Source: Streptomyces albipurpureus
GTDB taxonomy: Bacteria; Actinomycetota; Actinomycetes; Streptomycetales; Streptomycetaceae
DNA: 64,000 bases
Assembly: GCF_023701525.1 (NCBI RefSeq)
Contig: NZ_JAMQAW010000091.1
Location: 1-64,000 of the forward strand
Direction of reading: 5' to 3'
The notes under the pieces were generated by a model, which had not been told where the DNA came from, did no database searches, and saw only the letters and a list, made by a program, of their open reading frames with translations. Below, in pieces: positions 26,433-35,572 of this stretch. How positions within the stretch are numbered: position 1 is the first letter of the stretch; every line of letters starts with the position of its first letter. The position numbers were made by a program, and so were the translations under genes.

Positions 26433-26801
26433 TCAGGATGTCACGAGGCAGAACGGGTGACCCGCCGGGTCGATGAGGACCCGCCACTTGTCCTTGTCGG
26501 GCTGGTGCTGCGGCTTGCTGGCGCCCAGTTCCAGCACCCGGGCCTCAGCCTCATCCAGGTCCTCGACCTGGAAGCAGACATGGAGTTGCTGAGGAACGGT
26601 TTGGTCAGGCCAGCTCGGAGCCCGGTAGTCGCCGACTCGTTGAAATCCGATGAAGAGTCCGTCGTCACCGTGGAGACCGGCGAAGTCGGCGTCGGACTTC
26701 GGGTGGGGTTCGAGGCCGGTGGCCTGCTGGTAGAACGACGCCAGCGCCAATGGATCGGGGCAATCGAGGTTTATCGCGATCAGCTTCATCAGCGCAGGCA
26801 T
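26433..26801 (-). CDS. VOC (glyoxalase/bleomycin-resistance fold) protein
   Basis: 122 aa with two beta-alpha-beta-beta-beta repeats. It opens MKLIAINLDCPDPLALASFY and closes KWRVLIDPAGHPFCLV, as usual for the family. His, Glu and other positions could bind a metal, but the substrate cannot be predicted. ATG at 26801 (MPALMKLI) is chosen; the longer frame is not coding-like. It stands alone between the DUF2283 remnant and the IstB remnant and is not obviously tied to the cluster. Members range from lyases to drug-binding resistance proteins. Confidence 0.85.
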   Translation of the reverse strand: MPALMKLIAINLDCPDPLALASFYQQATGLEPHPKSDADFAGLHGDDGLFIGFQRVGDYRAPSWPDQTVPQQLHVCFQVEDLDEAEARVLELGASKPQHQPDKDKWRVLIDPAGHPFCLVTS

Positions 26802-26946
26802 GGAATCCCCAGACCGCTCGGTGAACGTTCTCGATGCCACTCTAGAGGCGGTTGCCCGCGGTTGAGAGGGGCGCGGAGCCTTCCGTGACCGTATCCCTGG
26901 AGCTCGGGACCTCACTCGGCCAAGCGTCGAACGGCGGGGACCCGGG

Positions 26947-27150
26947 TCAGGCGATGCCGGTCTCGTGTGCGATCGCCCGGAGGCGATTCCCGAGCCGGTG
27001 GTTGGGGCCGTCGATGGCGGCGAGTTCGCAGTGGCGCAGGAGTCGATCAAGGATGGCGGTGGCGGAACCTCGCCGCCGAAGACCCGGCCCACTCACTGAA
27101 GGTCTTGTTCGAGGTCAGGATGATGGAGCCTCCTTCGTAGCGCTCGAAGC
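26947..27150 (-). pseudogene. IstB-like (IS21 helper ATPase) 3' remnant
   Basis: Across two frames the segment reads RYEGGSIILTSNKTFSEWAG, then VFGGEV, then ATAILDRLLRHCELAAIDGP and NHRLGNRLRAIAHETGIA, stopping at 26947. This is the C-terminal end of IstB, the ATPase that helps the IS21 transposase. At least one frameshift lies between FGGEV and ATAIL. The rest of the element is missing. Its left part supplies the last codons of the adjacent marR gene, so an IS21-type element probably inserted there and decayed. Confidence 0.8.
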
Positions 27151-27600
27151 CCAGCAGTCCTGGGCCGCCCCGTCGACCAGGGAGGACAGCAGCTCACCGA
27201 AAACCCTTCGCTGCTCGCCGGTCAGCGGAGCCAGAATGTCCTCGGCCGCCGCTCGGCGCGCATCACCCAAGGTCCTGAGCACGCTGCGGCCGGTGTCGGT
27301 GAGCTCGATCCGAATCACCCGTCGATTGGCGGGGTCGGGCATCCGCCGCACACAGCCGCTCGCCTCCAGACCGTCCACGAGGCTCGTCACCGCCCGGGGC
27401 ACCACTTCGAGGCGGGCGGCGAGATCGGCCATCCGGGGAGGTTCATCAGCGAAGCACGTCAGGGTGCGCAGCAGCCGGGACTGCGCGGGAGTGATCGCGA
27501 TACCGACCGATTCCAGCTGCCGCTTCTGGCTGCGATGAAGTCGTCGGCTCAGCCGCAGCAGCTGTTCGGCCAGAAGGCCGTCGGCGTCGGGGGTGCTCAT
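27115..27600 (-). CDS. MarR-family transcriptional regulator, tail altered by IS remnant
   Basis: 161 aa. It has the winged helix-turn-helix of the MarR family: ITPAQSRLLRTLTCF, MADLAARLEVVPRAVTSLVDGLEASG and a wing with RRMPDPANRRVIRIELT, followed by a dimerisation helix. It is divergent from an ABC exporter gene with a 256-bp AT-richer spacer, the usual layout for a ligand-released repressor of a drug pump. The last about 12 residues (CWASSATKEAPSS) overlap the IstB remnant at 27115-27150 and so are probably not original. The DNA-binding part is intact. Confidence 0.9.
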   Translation of the reverse strand: MSTPDADGLLAEQLLRLSRRLHRSQKRQLESVGIAITPAQSRLLRTLTCFADEPPRMADLAARLEVVPRAVTSLVDGLEASGCVRRMPDPANRRVIRIELTDTGRSVLRTLGDARRAAAEDILAPLTGEQRRVFGELLSSLVDGAAQDCWASSATKEAPSS

Positions 27601-27856
27601 AAGGGAACAATATCAGGAGTTCATTCATTGTGAAGATAGGTAACAGTGAGCTAGGCTCTCAAAGTGAGCTCCAGGGCTCGCCAACGGTTCACTCCCCTTC
27701 CATGAGTGAGCCCAGCCCGGCTCGGGGCGCCCAGTGGCGTTCCCGTTCCGCCGGCTCGCCTGACTGCCACTCGTCGAGCGGCGACAGCCACACCGGCCGC
27801 GGATACTGCGACTAACCCTTCACCGTCCGCCCGCTCTCCCGCCCCCGAAGGAGCCC
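27601..27856. promoter_or_regulatory. Shared control region of marR and the ABC exporter
   Basis: This divergent spacer is AT-richer than its surroundings near marR. It contains ttcattcattgtgaa at 27620-27634, an imperfect palindrome (TTCA...TGAA) of the kind MarR proteins bind. The rest shows no clear boxes. Confidence 0.45.
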
Positions 27857-29701
27857 ATGCACCCCCCCGAACCCCTCACCTGGACGCCCCCAGCCAAGGA
27901 CGACGACCAACCGCCCGCACAGGTGCGCCGCATTCTGCGGCTCTTCCGTCCCTACCGCGGCCGGCTCGGCGTCGTCGGCCTGCTCGTGGGTGCGGCGTCG
28001 CTGGTGTCCGTCGCCTCGCCGTTCATGCTGCGCGAGATCCTGGACACCGCGATCCCCGAGGGCCGCACCGGCCTGCTGACCCTGCTGGCGCTGGGAATGA
28101 TCGTCGCCGCGGTGATGACCAGCGTCTTCGGAGTGCTCCAGACACTGATCTCCACCACCGTCGGCCAGCGCGTGATGCACGATCTGCGCACGGCCGTGTA
28201 CAGCCAGCTCCAGCAGATGCCGCTCGCCTTCTTCACCAGGACCCGCACCGGTGAAGTGCAGTCGCGGATCGCCAACGACATCGGCGGAATGCAGGCCACG
28301 GTCACCTCCACGGCCACCTCACTCGTCTCCAACCTCACAGCCGTCATCGCCACCGTGGTGGCCATGCTCGCCCTCGACTGGCGACTGACGATCGTCACCC
28401 TGCTGCTACTGCCGGTGTTCATCGCGATCAGCCGCCGGGTCGGCCGGGAGCGCAAGAGGATCACGACCCAACGGCAGAAGCAGATGGCCGCCATGGCCGC
28501 GACCGTCACCGAATCGCTGTCGGTCAGCGGCATTCTGCTGGGCCGCACCATGGGTCGTGCCGACTCGCTCACCGACTCCTTCGCCAAGGAGTCCGAGCGG
28601 CTGGTCGACCTCGAAGTGCGCTCCAGCATGGCGGGCCGCTGGCGGATGTCCATCATCGGCATCGTGATGGCCGCGATGCCCGCGGTCATCTACTGGGCAG
28701 CCGGCTTCGTTCTCCAAGGGGGCGGCCCGACGATCTCCATCGGCACGCTCGTCGCCTTTGTCTCGCTCCAGCAGGGCCTCTTTCGGCCCGCGGTCAGTCT
28801 GCTCTCCACCGGAGTGGACATGCAGACCTCGCTCGCCCTCTTCCAGCGCATCTTCGAGTACCTCGACCTACCCGTGGACATCACCGAACCGGCCAAACCG
28901 GTCCGGCTCGACAAGATCCGCGGCGAGGTCCGTTTCGACGGTGTCACCTTCGCCTACGACCGCAACCAGGCCGCTCCCACGCTCGACAACCTCGATGTGA
29001 CCGTTCCCGCAGGGGGCAGCCTCGCGGTCGTGGGCTCCACCGGTTCCGGGAAGTCCACCCTCAGCTATCTGGTGCCACGGCTCTACGACGTCACCGCCGG
29101 CCGGGTCACGCTCGACGGGATCGATGTGCGCGACCTCGACTTCGACACCCTGGCGCGCGCGGTGGGGGTGGTCTCCCAGGAGACCTATCTCTTCCACGCC
29201 TCCGTCGGTGACAATCTGCGGTTCGCCAAGCCGGACGCCACGGACAGCGAAATCGAGGCGGCCGCCCGAGCAGCGCAGATCCACGAGCACATAGCGTCGC
29301 TGCCCGACGGATACAACACCCTGGTGGGGGAGCGGGGCTACCGCTTCTCCGGCGGGGAGAAACAGCGGCTTGCCATCGCCCGCACCATCCTGCGCGACCC
29401 GCCCGTCCTCATCCTGGACGAGGCGACAAGCGCCCTCGACACCCGTACCGAACGGGCCGTTCAACAGGCCATCGACGCCCTCTCCGCCGGGCGCACCACC
29501 ATCACCATCGCCCACCGCCTCTCCACCGTCAGGGATGCCGACGAGATAGTCGTGCTGGAGTCGGGACGCATCGCCGAGCGGGGTTCCCACGACGAACTGC
29601 TGGGCCTGGACGGGCGGTACACCGCACTGGTGCGCCGGGACGCGGAGGCGGCGGCACCGATCCACCGGGGCGCCCGAGCCACCGCACCGGCCACGCCCTG
29701 A
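27857..29701 (+). CDS. ABC exporter, fused membrane and ATPase domains
   Basis: 614 aa half-transporter that works as a dimer in the membrane. Residues about 30-320 hold six membrane helices of the type I exporter fold. Residues about 350-600 hold the ATPase with Walker A VVGSTGSGKST, signature FSGGEKQRLAIA, Walker B PVLILDEATSALD and switch IAHRLSTV. ATG at 27857 has aaggag 3 bases upstream. It is divergent from marR, so expression is likely induced by a small molecule released from that repressor. Multidrug or lipid export is the general family role. It may contribute to self-protection against the neighbouring cluster product, but this is inference. Confidence 0.95.
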   Translation: MHPPEPLTWTPPAKDDDQPPAQVRRILRLFRPYRGRLGVVGLLVGAASLVSVASPFMLREILDTAIPEGRTGLLTLLALGMIVAAVMTSVFGVLQTLISTTVGQRVMHDLRTAVYSQLQQMPLAFFTRTRTGEVQSRIANDIGGMQATVTSTATSLVSNLTAVIATVVAMLALDWRLTIVTLLLLPVFIAISRRVGRERKRITTQRQKQMAAMAATVTESLSVSGILLGRTMGRADSLTDSFAKESERLVDLEVRSSMAGRWRMSIIGIVMAAMPAVIYWAAGFVLQGGGPTISIGTLVAFVSLQQGLFRPAVSLLSTGVDMQTSLALFQRIFEYLDLPVDITEPAKPVRLDKIRGEVRFDGVTFAYDRNQAAPTLDNLDVTVPAGGSLAVVGSTGSGKSTLSYLVPRLYDVTAGRVTLDGIDVRDLDFDTLARAVGVVSQETYLFHASVGDNLRFAKPDATDSEIEAAARAAQIHEHIASLPDGYNTLVGERGYRFSGGEKQRLAIARTILRDPPVLILDEATSALDTRTERAVQQAIDALSAGRTTITIAHRLSTVRDADEIVVLESGRIAERGSHDELLGLDGRYTALVRRDAEAAAPIHRGARATAPATP

Positions 29702-29793
29702 CATTGACGCGGCCCGCCCTGCGCCTCCACGGCCGGGCGGGAACCACGGAGCACTCGGTCACCGTTCTGAGCTCGTCTCGACGGCTCCGGTCC

Positions 29794-30876
29794 CTAGCCG
29801 AGGGCGGGCGCCCGCTCCAGAAGTCGCCGGATCTCCCGGACCGCTGCCCGCCCGGCCCTGTTGGCCCCCACCGTCGAGGCAGAGGGGCCGTATCCCACCA
29901 GATGGATCCGCTCATCCCGCACGGCCCGGGTCCCATCCATCTGAATGCCACCACCGGTCTCCCGTAGCCTCAGCGGCGCAAGATGCTCGATCGCCGCCCT
30001 GAAGCCGGTGGCCCAGAGGATGACATCCGCCGCCACGGTCCGCCCGTCGGGCCAGCTGGCACCCGTCGGTGTGATCCGCTCAAACATCGGCCGCCGATCG
30101 AGAACTCCCTGCTCACGCGCCCGTTCAATGGCCTCGGTGACAGGCAGCCCGGTCACCGAGACCACACTCTGCGGTGGCAGCCCCTGACGTACCCGTTCCT
30201 CCACCATGGAGACCACCGTCCGGCCGCGGTTCTCGTCGAAGGGCCCCTCGACGAACACCGGAGGCCGTCGAGTCACCCATGTCGTCGCTGCCGCGTAGGG
30301 CGCGATCTCCATCAGATGCTGGGTCCCCGACGCACCACCGCCGACCACGATCACCCGCTTCCCCGCGAACTCCTGCGGCCCCTGATACTGAGCGGTGTGC
30401 AACTGCCGTCCCCGAAAGGTCTCCTGTCCCCGATAGCGCGGCCAGAACGGCCGATCCCAGGTACCGGTCGCGTTGATCACCGCCCGCGTCGACCACACCC
30501 CCGCCGAGGTCTCCACCAGCAGCCGCCCACCTTCGCCCTCCCGAACGGCGCTGACATCGACGGGCCGCTGGACCGCGAGCTCGAAGTGCTCCTCGTACGC
30601 GGCGAAATAGGCGCCGACCACCTCCGCGGACGGCCGGGTCCCATCGGCGTCCGTCAGCTCCATACCGGGTAGCGCGTGTATCCCGTGGACCTTGTCAAAG
30701 GTCAGCGAAGGCCACCGGAACTGCCAGGCGCCGCCCGGACCGGGCGCATGGTCCAGCACCACGAAGTCACGGCCGGGGCGTAGCCCCGAGCGCCGCAGAT
30801 GGTAGGCGCCGGACAGCCCTGCCTGCCCGGCGCCGATCACCACGACATCCACATCCCGCACCCCGGAGTTGTTCAC
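29794..30876 (-). CDS. FAD-dependent monooxygenase-like oxidoreductase
   Basis: 360 aa flavoprotein. The FAD-binding GxGxxG is DVVVIGAGQAGLSGAYHL at the N-terminus. A second dinucleotide motif, VIVVGGGASG near residue 170, binds NADPH. ATGF (ILWATGFRAA) lies near the end. This is the Baeyer-Villiger / flavin monooxygenase-like group often annotated as NAD(P)-binding or potassium-transport flavoprotein; the true substrate is unknown. GTG at 30876 is chosen because homology begins there, though its ribosome-binding site is weak. It is convergent with the ABC exporter and divergent from the YjbQ gene. Confidence 0.88.
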   Translation of the reverse strand: MNNSGVRDVDVVVIGAGQAGLSGAYHLRRSGLRPGRDFVVLDHAPGPGGAWQFRWPSLTFDKVHGIHALPGMELTDADGTRPSAEVVGAYFAAYEEHFELAVQRPVDVSAVREGEGGRLLVETSAGVWSTRAVINATGTWDRPFWPRYRGQETFRGRQLHTAQYQGPQEFAGKRVIVVGGGASGTQHLMEIAPYAAATTWVTRRPPVFVEGPFDENRGRTVVSMVEERVRQGLPPQSVVSVTGLPVTEAIERAREQGVLDRRPMFERITPTGASWPDGRTVAADVILWATGFRAAIEHLAPLRLRETGGGIQMDGTRAVRDERIHLVGYGPSASTVGANRAGRAAVREIRRLLERAPALG

Positions 30877-30951
30877 GCCTCTACCAACGGTTTCGGACTC
30901 GCGGATCTTCCCGACCCACGCTCCCAGGCCCGGCTGCGGGATGATGGGCCC

Positions 30952-31374
30952 ATGCCCGGACCCTTCACCACCCAGCTGCTGTCCGTGACCACCGGCCAGG
31001 CGGAGACCGTGACCGATCTGACCGAGGACTGCGAGCGGTTCCTCCACGAGGCCGCGGGAGGCCGGGACGGTCTGCTGAACGTCTTCGTCCCGCACGCCAC
31101 GGCCGGGATCGCGATCATCGAGACAGGCGCCGGCAGCGATGACGACCTCCTTGCCGCACTCCACACACTGCTCCCACCCGACGACCGCTGGCAACACCGC
31201 CACGGCACCCCCGGCCACGGCCGCGACCATGTCCTCCCGGCCTTTGTGCCGCCTCATGCGACGCTGCCGGTGATCGCCGGCCGACTGGAACTCGGCACCT
31301 GGCAGTCGGTGTGCCTGGTCGATACGAACCGGGACAACCCACGGCGGCAGGTGCGGTTGAGCTTCCTGGGCTGA
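30952..31374 (+). CDS. YjbQ/UPF0047 family protein
   Basis: 140 aa. It carries the UPF0047 signature: GLLNVFVPHATAGIAIIE, then HGRDHVLPAFVPPHATLPVIAGRLELGTWQSVCLVD, ending RQVRLSFLG. The fold is a small beta-rich trimer with conserved histidines. E. coli YjbQ shows weak thiamine-phosphate synthase activity, but the physiological role is not settled. The start is ATG at 30952, 75 bp from the divergent monooxygenase start. Confidence 0.9.
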   Translation: MPGPFTTQLLSVTTGQAETVTDLTEDCERFLHEAAGGRDGLLNVFVPHATAGIAIIETGAGSDDDLLAALHTLLPPDDRWQHRHGTPGHGRDHVLPAFVPPHATLPVIAGRLELGTWQSVCLVDTNRDNPRRQVRLSFLG

Positions 31375-31522
31375 CGCGGCTGTGGAGTGAGTGACCCGTT
31401 CGGGCCTGAGGGGCTAGGTGGTGGACGGTCTCGCTTCCACGGCGGCGGGTGGGGACCCGTCATCGGCAGTCGTGCTCGTCAGGACTGTCCCGGCTTATGA
31501 CCGCTCCTCCGTCCGCCCCTGT

Positions 31523-32419
31523 TCAGGACAGCACACGGCGCCGGAAGTTGCGCAGCCCCAGACTCAGGAAGAGCACACAGAACCCCACCAGTACCGGGTA
31601 GACGATGTACAACGACATATGGGATACATCGGTGAACCCGGCCCGCATTCCCTCGCTGATGTAGATCAGTGGATTGATGAGAACCAGTACCTGGAGCCAG
31701 TGGAATCCGCCCACTTCCACCAGCGAGAGTTGCGTCCACTGGTAGTAGGTGCCCCCGAGGAAGACGAGCGGCAGCACCACGAATCCGAACATCACACCGA
31801 TGTTGCGCGGCTCGAAGGTCGTCCCCAACAGCAGTCCCAGCGAGGTCATGGCGATGCAGGACAGCGGAATCAGGGTGAGCACGATCCACCAGTGGATGTT
31901 CAGCTGCGGTTCGACGCCCGGGGCGTGCACCACGGCCGCGATCGGCAGGACGATGGCCGCCGAGATCAGTCCCTGGACCGCGCCCGACAGCACTCGGGCC
32001 ACCGCCACCAGCCAGATGGGGCAGGGGGCCTGCACCCGGTCCTCGATTTCACGGGTGAAACCGAACTCCTGGGACATCTGGATGGCGACGGACTGGATGC
32101 CCTGGAACATGATGGCGACGGAGACCACACCGGGGACCAGAATGGTCGCGAAGGTGGATTCCCCGGCCTTCCCTCCGGCGGAGCCGACACCCTGGCCGAT
32201 GAGGGGGAAGACATAGAGGAAGACGAACACCAGGAGGAACGGTTGCATGACGGTGCGGCCGACGAACTCGCCGAAGTTCTTCCTCAGTACGGTCAGATCC
32301 CGTCGGATGAGAGCGGCGAGTGCGGAGCGTCCGGCAGCGGCAGGGGATCGCTGGGGTACCGCGTCGATACGGCGGGGGAGCGGACTCATCGACGGTGGGG
32401 CTGCGTTGGATGCGGACAT
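31523..32419 (-). CDS. ABC-2 type permease (DrrB-like)
   Basis: 298 aa with six predicted membrane helices and a cytoplasmic N-terminal region. The family signature is around GVVSVAIMFQGIQSVAIQM and RVQAPCPIWLVAVARVLSG, close to daunorubicin-resistance permease DrrB. It forms an exporter with the ATPase encoded immediately upstream; the ATPase stop and this start share one base (TGATG). The substrate is unknown. Such pairs export antibiotics, lipids or wall precursors. Confidence 0.93.
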   Translation of the reverse strand: MSASNAAPPSMSPLPRRIDAVPQRSPAAAGRSALAALIRRDLTVLRKNFGEFVGRTVMQPFLLVFVFLYVFPLIGQGVGSAGGKAGESTFATILVPGVVSVAIMFQGIQSVAIQMSQEFGFTREIEDRVQAPCPIWLVAVARVLSGAVQGLISAAIVLPIAAVVHAPGVEPQLNIHWWIVLTLIPLSCIAMTSLGLLLGTTFEPRNIGVMFGFVVLPLVFLGGTYYQWTQLSLVEVGGFHWLQVLVLINPLIYISEGMRAGFTDVSHMSLYIVYPVLVGFCVLFLSLGLRNFRRRVLS

Positions 32420-33423
32420 CAGTCCCGCAACTCCTTCCCGGTCAGGCTGATGAACACCGTCTCCAAGGTGCTCTCCGACAGGGAGAGGTCAATCAGCTCG
32501 AAACCGCTGTTCTCCGCGCTGGCCACCACCTTGGGCAGCAGCCGGTCGTTGCCCTTGACCTGGAGTTCGACTCCGCCATCGATGAACCTGGTGCGGACGA
32601 CGCGGGGGATGTCGTGGCGCAACTGGTCGGCCAGTTTCTGAGCGGGGCCGTTCGCGATGACGGTGACGGTGGTGTCCGCGCCGAGCCCTCGCTTCAGAGC
32701 TGAGGGAGTGTCCAGGGCCAGCACCCGACCGTGGTCGATGATCGCCACCCGATCGCAGAGCCGGTCCGCCTCCTCCATGTTGTGTGTGGTGAGCAAGATG
32801 GTCTGGCCATCGGCGATCAGACGCTCCAGCACTCCCCACAGGTCCAGCCGCCCCTGTGGGTCCAGGCCCGCGGTCGGCTCGTCGAGGAAGAGCACCGCGG
32901 GACGGTGGAAGATGGCGCGCGCGAGCATCAGGCGTTGTGCCATGCCGCCCGACAGCGCCTGGACCGAGGAGGCTCGCCACCGGGTGAGATGGAACTCCTC
33001 CAGGAGTTCGGTGGCCGTCCGCTGGGACTGGCGGCGGGGGATGCCGAAGAGGAGCCCGTGGAAGTACAGGTTCTCCCACACCGTCAGGGAGCGGTCGAGG
33101 GTGTTCTGCTGGGTGACCGCCGCAATGATCTGCTTGACTCGGGTGGGTTGGCGGACCACGTCGATTCCGCCGATGAACGCGGCTCCGCCCGTGGGCACGA
33201 CGCGCCCGGTCAGCATTCCGACGGTGGTTGTCTTCCCGGCACCGTTGGGGCCCAGCAGACCGAAGATCTCTCCCCGGCGCACCCTGAGATTGATCCGGTC
33301 GACCGCCGCGAAGTCTGTTTCCGGGTACACCTTGGTCAGGTCAGCCGTACGCACGATGACTTCGGACTCCGGACCCTCTGGGCCATAGGGAGCCGGGGCC
33401 GGGTCCCGGTGGGGTGCCGTCAT
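32419..33423 (-). CDS. ABC transporter ATPase (DrrA-like)
   Basis: 334 aa. Walker A is LLGPNGAGKTT, signature LSGGMAQRLMLARA, Walker B PAVLFLDEPTAGLD, and the switch histidine is in LLTTHNMEEAD. The C-terminal 90 residues match the DrrA-type extension. It powers the permease encoded just downstream. Its ATG overlaps the preceding small gene's stop by 4 bases, so the three genes form one operon. Confidence 0.95.
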   Translation of the reverse strand: MTAPHRDPAPAPYGPEGPESEVIVRTADLTKVYPETDFAAVDRINLRVRRGEIFGLLGPNGAGKTTTVGMLTGRVVPTGGAAFIGGIDVVRQPTRVKQIIAAVTQQNTLDRSLTVWENLYFHGLLFGIPRRQSQRTATELLEEFHLTRWRASSVQALSGGMAQRLMLARAIFHRPAVLFLDEPTAGLDPQGRLDLWGVLERLIADGQTILLTTHNMEEADRLCDRVAIIDHGRVLALDTPSALKRGLGADTTVTVIANGPAQKLADQLRHDIPRVVRTRFIDGGVELQVKGNDRLLPKVVASAENSGFELIDLSLSESTLETVFISLTGKELRD

Positions 33424-33836
33424 GGCCGCTCACGCCGAATCCAGTGGGCCCGGCGCTGATACCGGGCGACCGGAGGCGGCGGCGGAGGAGGTGTGGAGTG
33501 CGGCTGGAGGCCTTCCGTCCGATGGTCGGCGGTGGGAGTGTCGGCCGGCGGGTGGAGTCCTTCCAGCGAGTAGTTCGTCTGGGCGATGGCGTCCACGAGT
33601 TGCTGTTCGCCGAATGCCTCCGAGCCGGGTACATGGGGTACGAAGCCGATCAGGACGCCCTCGCTGACGATCTCCGCGTCGAGCCCTGCCGCTCCATCGA
33701 CGTCCCAGAGCGCTTCGATCCCCTCGTCGAGCACAACCCGGACACCGAACTCATAGACCCCCGCCTCAACGAGATGGGCCATCACACCACGGGCACGCAG
33801 AGCCGAAACCACCCGGCCGGCACGTTCCGCATCCAT
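33420..33836 (-). CDS. Conserved hypothetical protein of the DrrAB operon
   Basis: 138 aa from ATG at 33836 (gaggagg lies 11 bases upstream; a GTG at 33848 is possible). The ordered part is about the first 85 residues, opening MDAERAGRVVSALRARGVMA and continuing HLVEAGVYEFGVRVVLDEG. It looks like a small alpha/beta domain that could bind a ligand or partner. The C-terminal third is Pro-rich and basic. I do not know a function. Its stop overlaps the ATPase start, so it is made with the exporter. Confidence 0.75.
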   Translation of the reverse strand: MDAERAGRVVSALRARGVMAHLVEAGVYEFGVRVVLDEGIEALWDVDGAAGLDAEIVSEGVLIGFVPHVPGSEAFGEQQLVDAIAQTNYSLEGLHPPADTPTADHRTEGLQPHSTPPPPPPPVARYQRRAHWIRRERP

Positions 33837-33913
33837 CGCCGGGGACACCTCCTCTACACACGCTCGGTCATGGACGGGTGTGCGTGGCGACCACCCGCGG
33901 GAGGACGTGCCGC

Positions 33914-34036
33914 ATGGGGGATGATGGATCGCCGACTCACCGCGTACGCTCCGAAGCGCGCGGTGCGGAGCCGTTGGCCCAGAACTCGATCCCTGTCGAC
34001 AGCACCCACCTCATCGTGACCACCATGAAGCTCTGA
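33914..34036 (+). CDS. Unannotated 40-aa ORF
   Basis: ATG at 33914 has ggagga 8 bases upstream. The peptide starts MGDDGSPTHRVRSEARG and ends STHLIVTTMKL. It has no cysteine, no membrane segment and no recognised family. It is read away from the DrrAB operon, 77 bp from its start. Size and position would suit a small regulatory peptide or a precursor peptide, but no modifying enzyme is nearby. It could also be the remains of a larger gene. Confidence 0.4.
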   Translation: MGDDGSPTHRVRSEARGAEPLAQNSIPVDSTHLIVTTMKL

Positions 34037-34437
34037 ACCGTTCACAACAGCAGGGCCACCGGACCGTGCTTCATTCCTGGAACACTTCATTCCTGGAACA
34101 ACAGACGACCGACACCGGATGCGGGAGATCCGACCGCTTCCTTCGATCGATTTCCACGATACTCCGCCCTGCTCCGCTGGGAACTCGATGCGCCGTCCGG
34201 CCAGCTCCGCAGCGGTGTGATGGACGCGGTCACCACAGCGTTGGGGCCCGTCCGGCAGGCCTTCACCCGTTCCGCGCGGTGACCCGAAGGGGCGTCCACC
34301 GGTTGGGTGAGCCGGGTGGCGCCAGACCCGTTCCGCGCTTCCCAACGGTATGACGGGAGGGCTACCCGTGACCGGATCGGCGATGATCGTGCGGGGCGGG
34401 CCGAGCACCTCTTCGACTTCCTCGGCTGAACGCGGGG
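34037..34437 (+). other. Gap with probable decayed coding sequence and a 16-bp duplication
   Basis: A plus-strand frame ending at TGA 34281-34283 reads FDRFPRYSALLRWELDAPSG and on to PVRQAFTRSAR, which looks like real protein, but there is no start codon. A second short stretch ending 34426-34428 reads AEHLFDFLG before its stop. A 16-bp exact duplication (ttcattcctggaacac, 34070-34085 and again from 34086) lies before the first stretch. Because 16 is not a multiple of three, it breaks the frame. I cannot name the original gene. Confidence 0.4.
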
Positions 34438-35493
34438 TCAGCTGTTCCTGCGGGCTTCGCGCACCAGCAGCCAGACGAAGTACATACCGCCGATCGAGAC
34501 CGTCACGATGCCGACCGGCAGTTGCACCGGAGCGAAGATGCGCTGGCCGATGAGATCGGCCACGACCAGCAGGAACGCTCCGAGCACCGCGGATGGCACC
34601 AGTGCCACGGACGAGGTGCGGGTGATCCGCCGGGCGATCTGCGGTGCGACGAGGGAGACAAAGGCGATCGGCCCGGCGGACGCCGTCACCAGCGCGGTCA
34701 ACCCCACCCCGAGGACGACCGCGACCAGCCGTATGACGTTGGTACGAGTACCGAGAGCGGATGCCGCGTCGTCGCCGAGTTCCAACTGCCGCATCGACGG
34801 GCCGGTGGCCAGAGTCAGCGGTACGAGAACGGCGAGGATGGCCAGGACCGGCCAGAGTTGGTCGTACCCCAGGCTGTTGAGCGAGCCGCCACCCCAGACC
34901 GCGGCCAGCATGGCCTCCTCGATGTCCGCCCGGAGGATGAGCCAGGTGTTGAAGGCACCGAGCATGGCCGAGATCGCGATACCGACGATGATCAGCTGGA
35001 ATGCCTGCGTCCCTTGGCGATAGGCGAGGACGAAGACCAGGAACGCGGTGGCGATCCCGCCGAGCAGTGATCCGGCGGCCACCTGGTAGTAGCCGCCACC
35101 GCTGATGAGCATGACCACGAGCGCCCCGGTGTAGGAACCGGAGGAGAAACCGATGATGTCGGGTGAGCCCAGGGGGTTTCTGCTGATCGACTGGAAGACC
35201 GCCCCGGCGATCGCCAACGCCGCGCCGAAGAGCACGGCGAGGAGCGCCCTGGGCAGCCGCCACTCGACGATGACCGTTCTGGCGCCGCCCTCTCCGTTTC
35301 CCGCGAGCGCCCGCATCACGTCGCCCAAGGGGATTTCATAGGTGCCGTAGGCGAGGGAGACCAGGACCGCGCCGGCGGTGAGAACCAGGAAGACGGCACA
35401 GGTGAGGGCGGTGCGTACATCGAAGCGGAACGACCAGCGGCGACCGCGGGAAACAAGGGTGGGTCTGCCGAAGTTGAAGGGGGCGGTACTCAC
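34438..35493 (-). CDS. FecCD-family iron-siderophore permease
   Basis: About 351 aa with some ten membrane helices. Family motifs include WRLPRALLAVLFGAALAIAGAVFQ and NPLGSPDIIGFSSG, then GPIAFVSLVAPQIARR. It forms half of the BtuC/FhuB-like channel; the gene upstream encodes the other half. The start is uncertain: GTG at 35493 (STAPFNF follows) or GTG at 35514. It is the last gene of the iron-uptake operon. No ATPase gene is present, so the ATPase must be encoded elsewhere or shared. Confidence 0.93.
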   Translation of the reverse strand: MSTAPFNFGRPTLVSRGRRWSFRFDVRTALTCAVFLVLTAGAVLVSLAYGTYEIPLGDVMRALAGNGEGGARTVIVEWRLPRALLAVLFGAALAIAGAVFQSISRNPLGSPDIIGFSSGSYTGALVVMLISGGGYYQVAAGSLLGGIATAFLVFVLAYRQGTQAFQLIIVGIAISAMLGAFNTWLILRADIEEAMLAAVWGGGSLNSLGYDQLWPVLAILAVLVPLTLATGPSMRQLELGDDAASALGTRTNVIRLVAVVLGVGLTALVTASAGPIAFVSLVAPQIARRITRTSSVALVPSAVLGAFLLVVADLIGQRIFAPVQLPVGIVTVSIGGMYFVWLLVREARRNS

Positions 35494-35572
35494 AGTCCGC
35501 TCGCTTTCTCGCACGGGCGGGCTGAAGGACCTGCGGGAACGTTCTCGGCGGTGTGCGCGGGGGGCGCGGTGC

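Noticed and set aside
33914-34036. RiPP precursor peptide
   Set aside because: No cysteine, no recognised core or leader motif and no maturation enzyme within reach. It is kept only as an unassigned small ORF.
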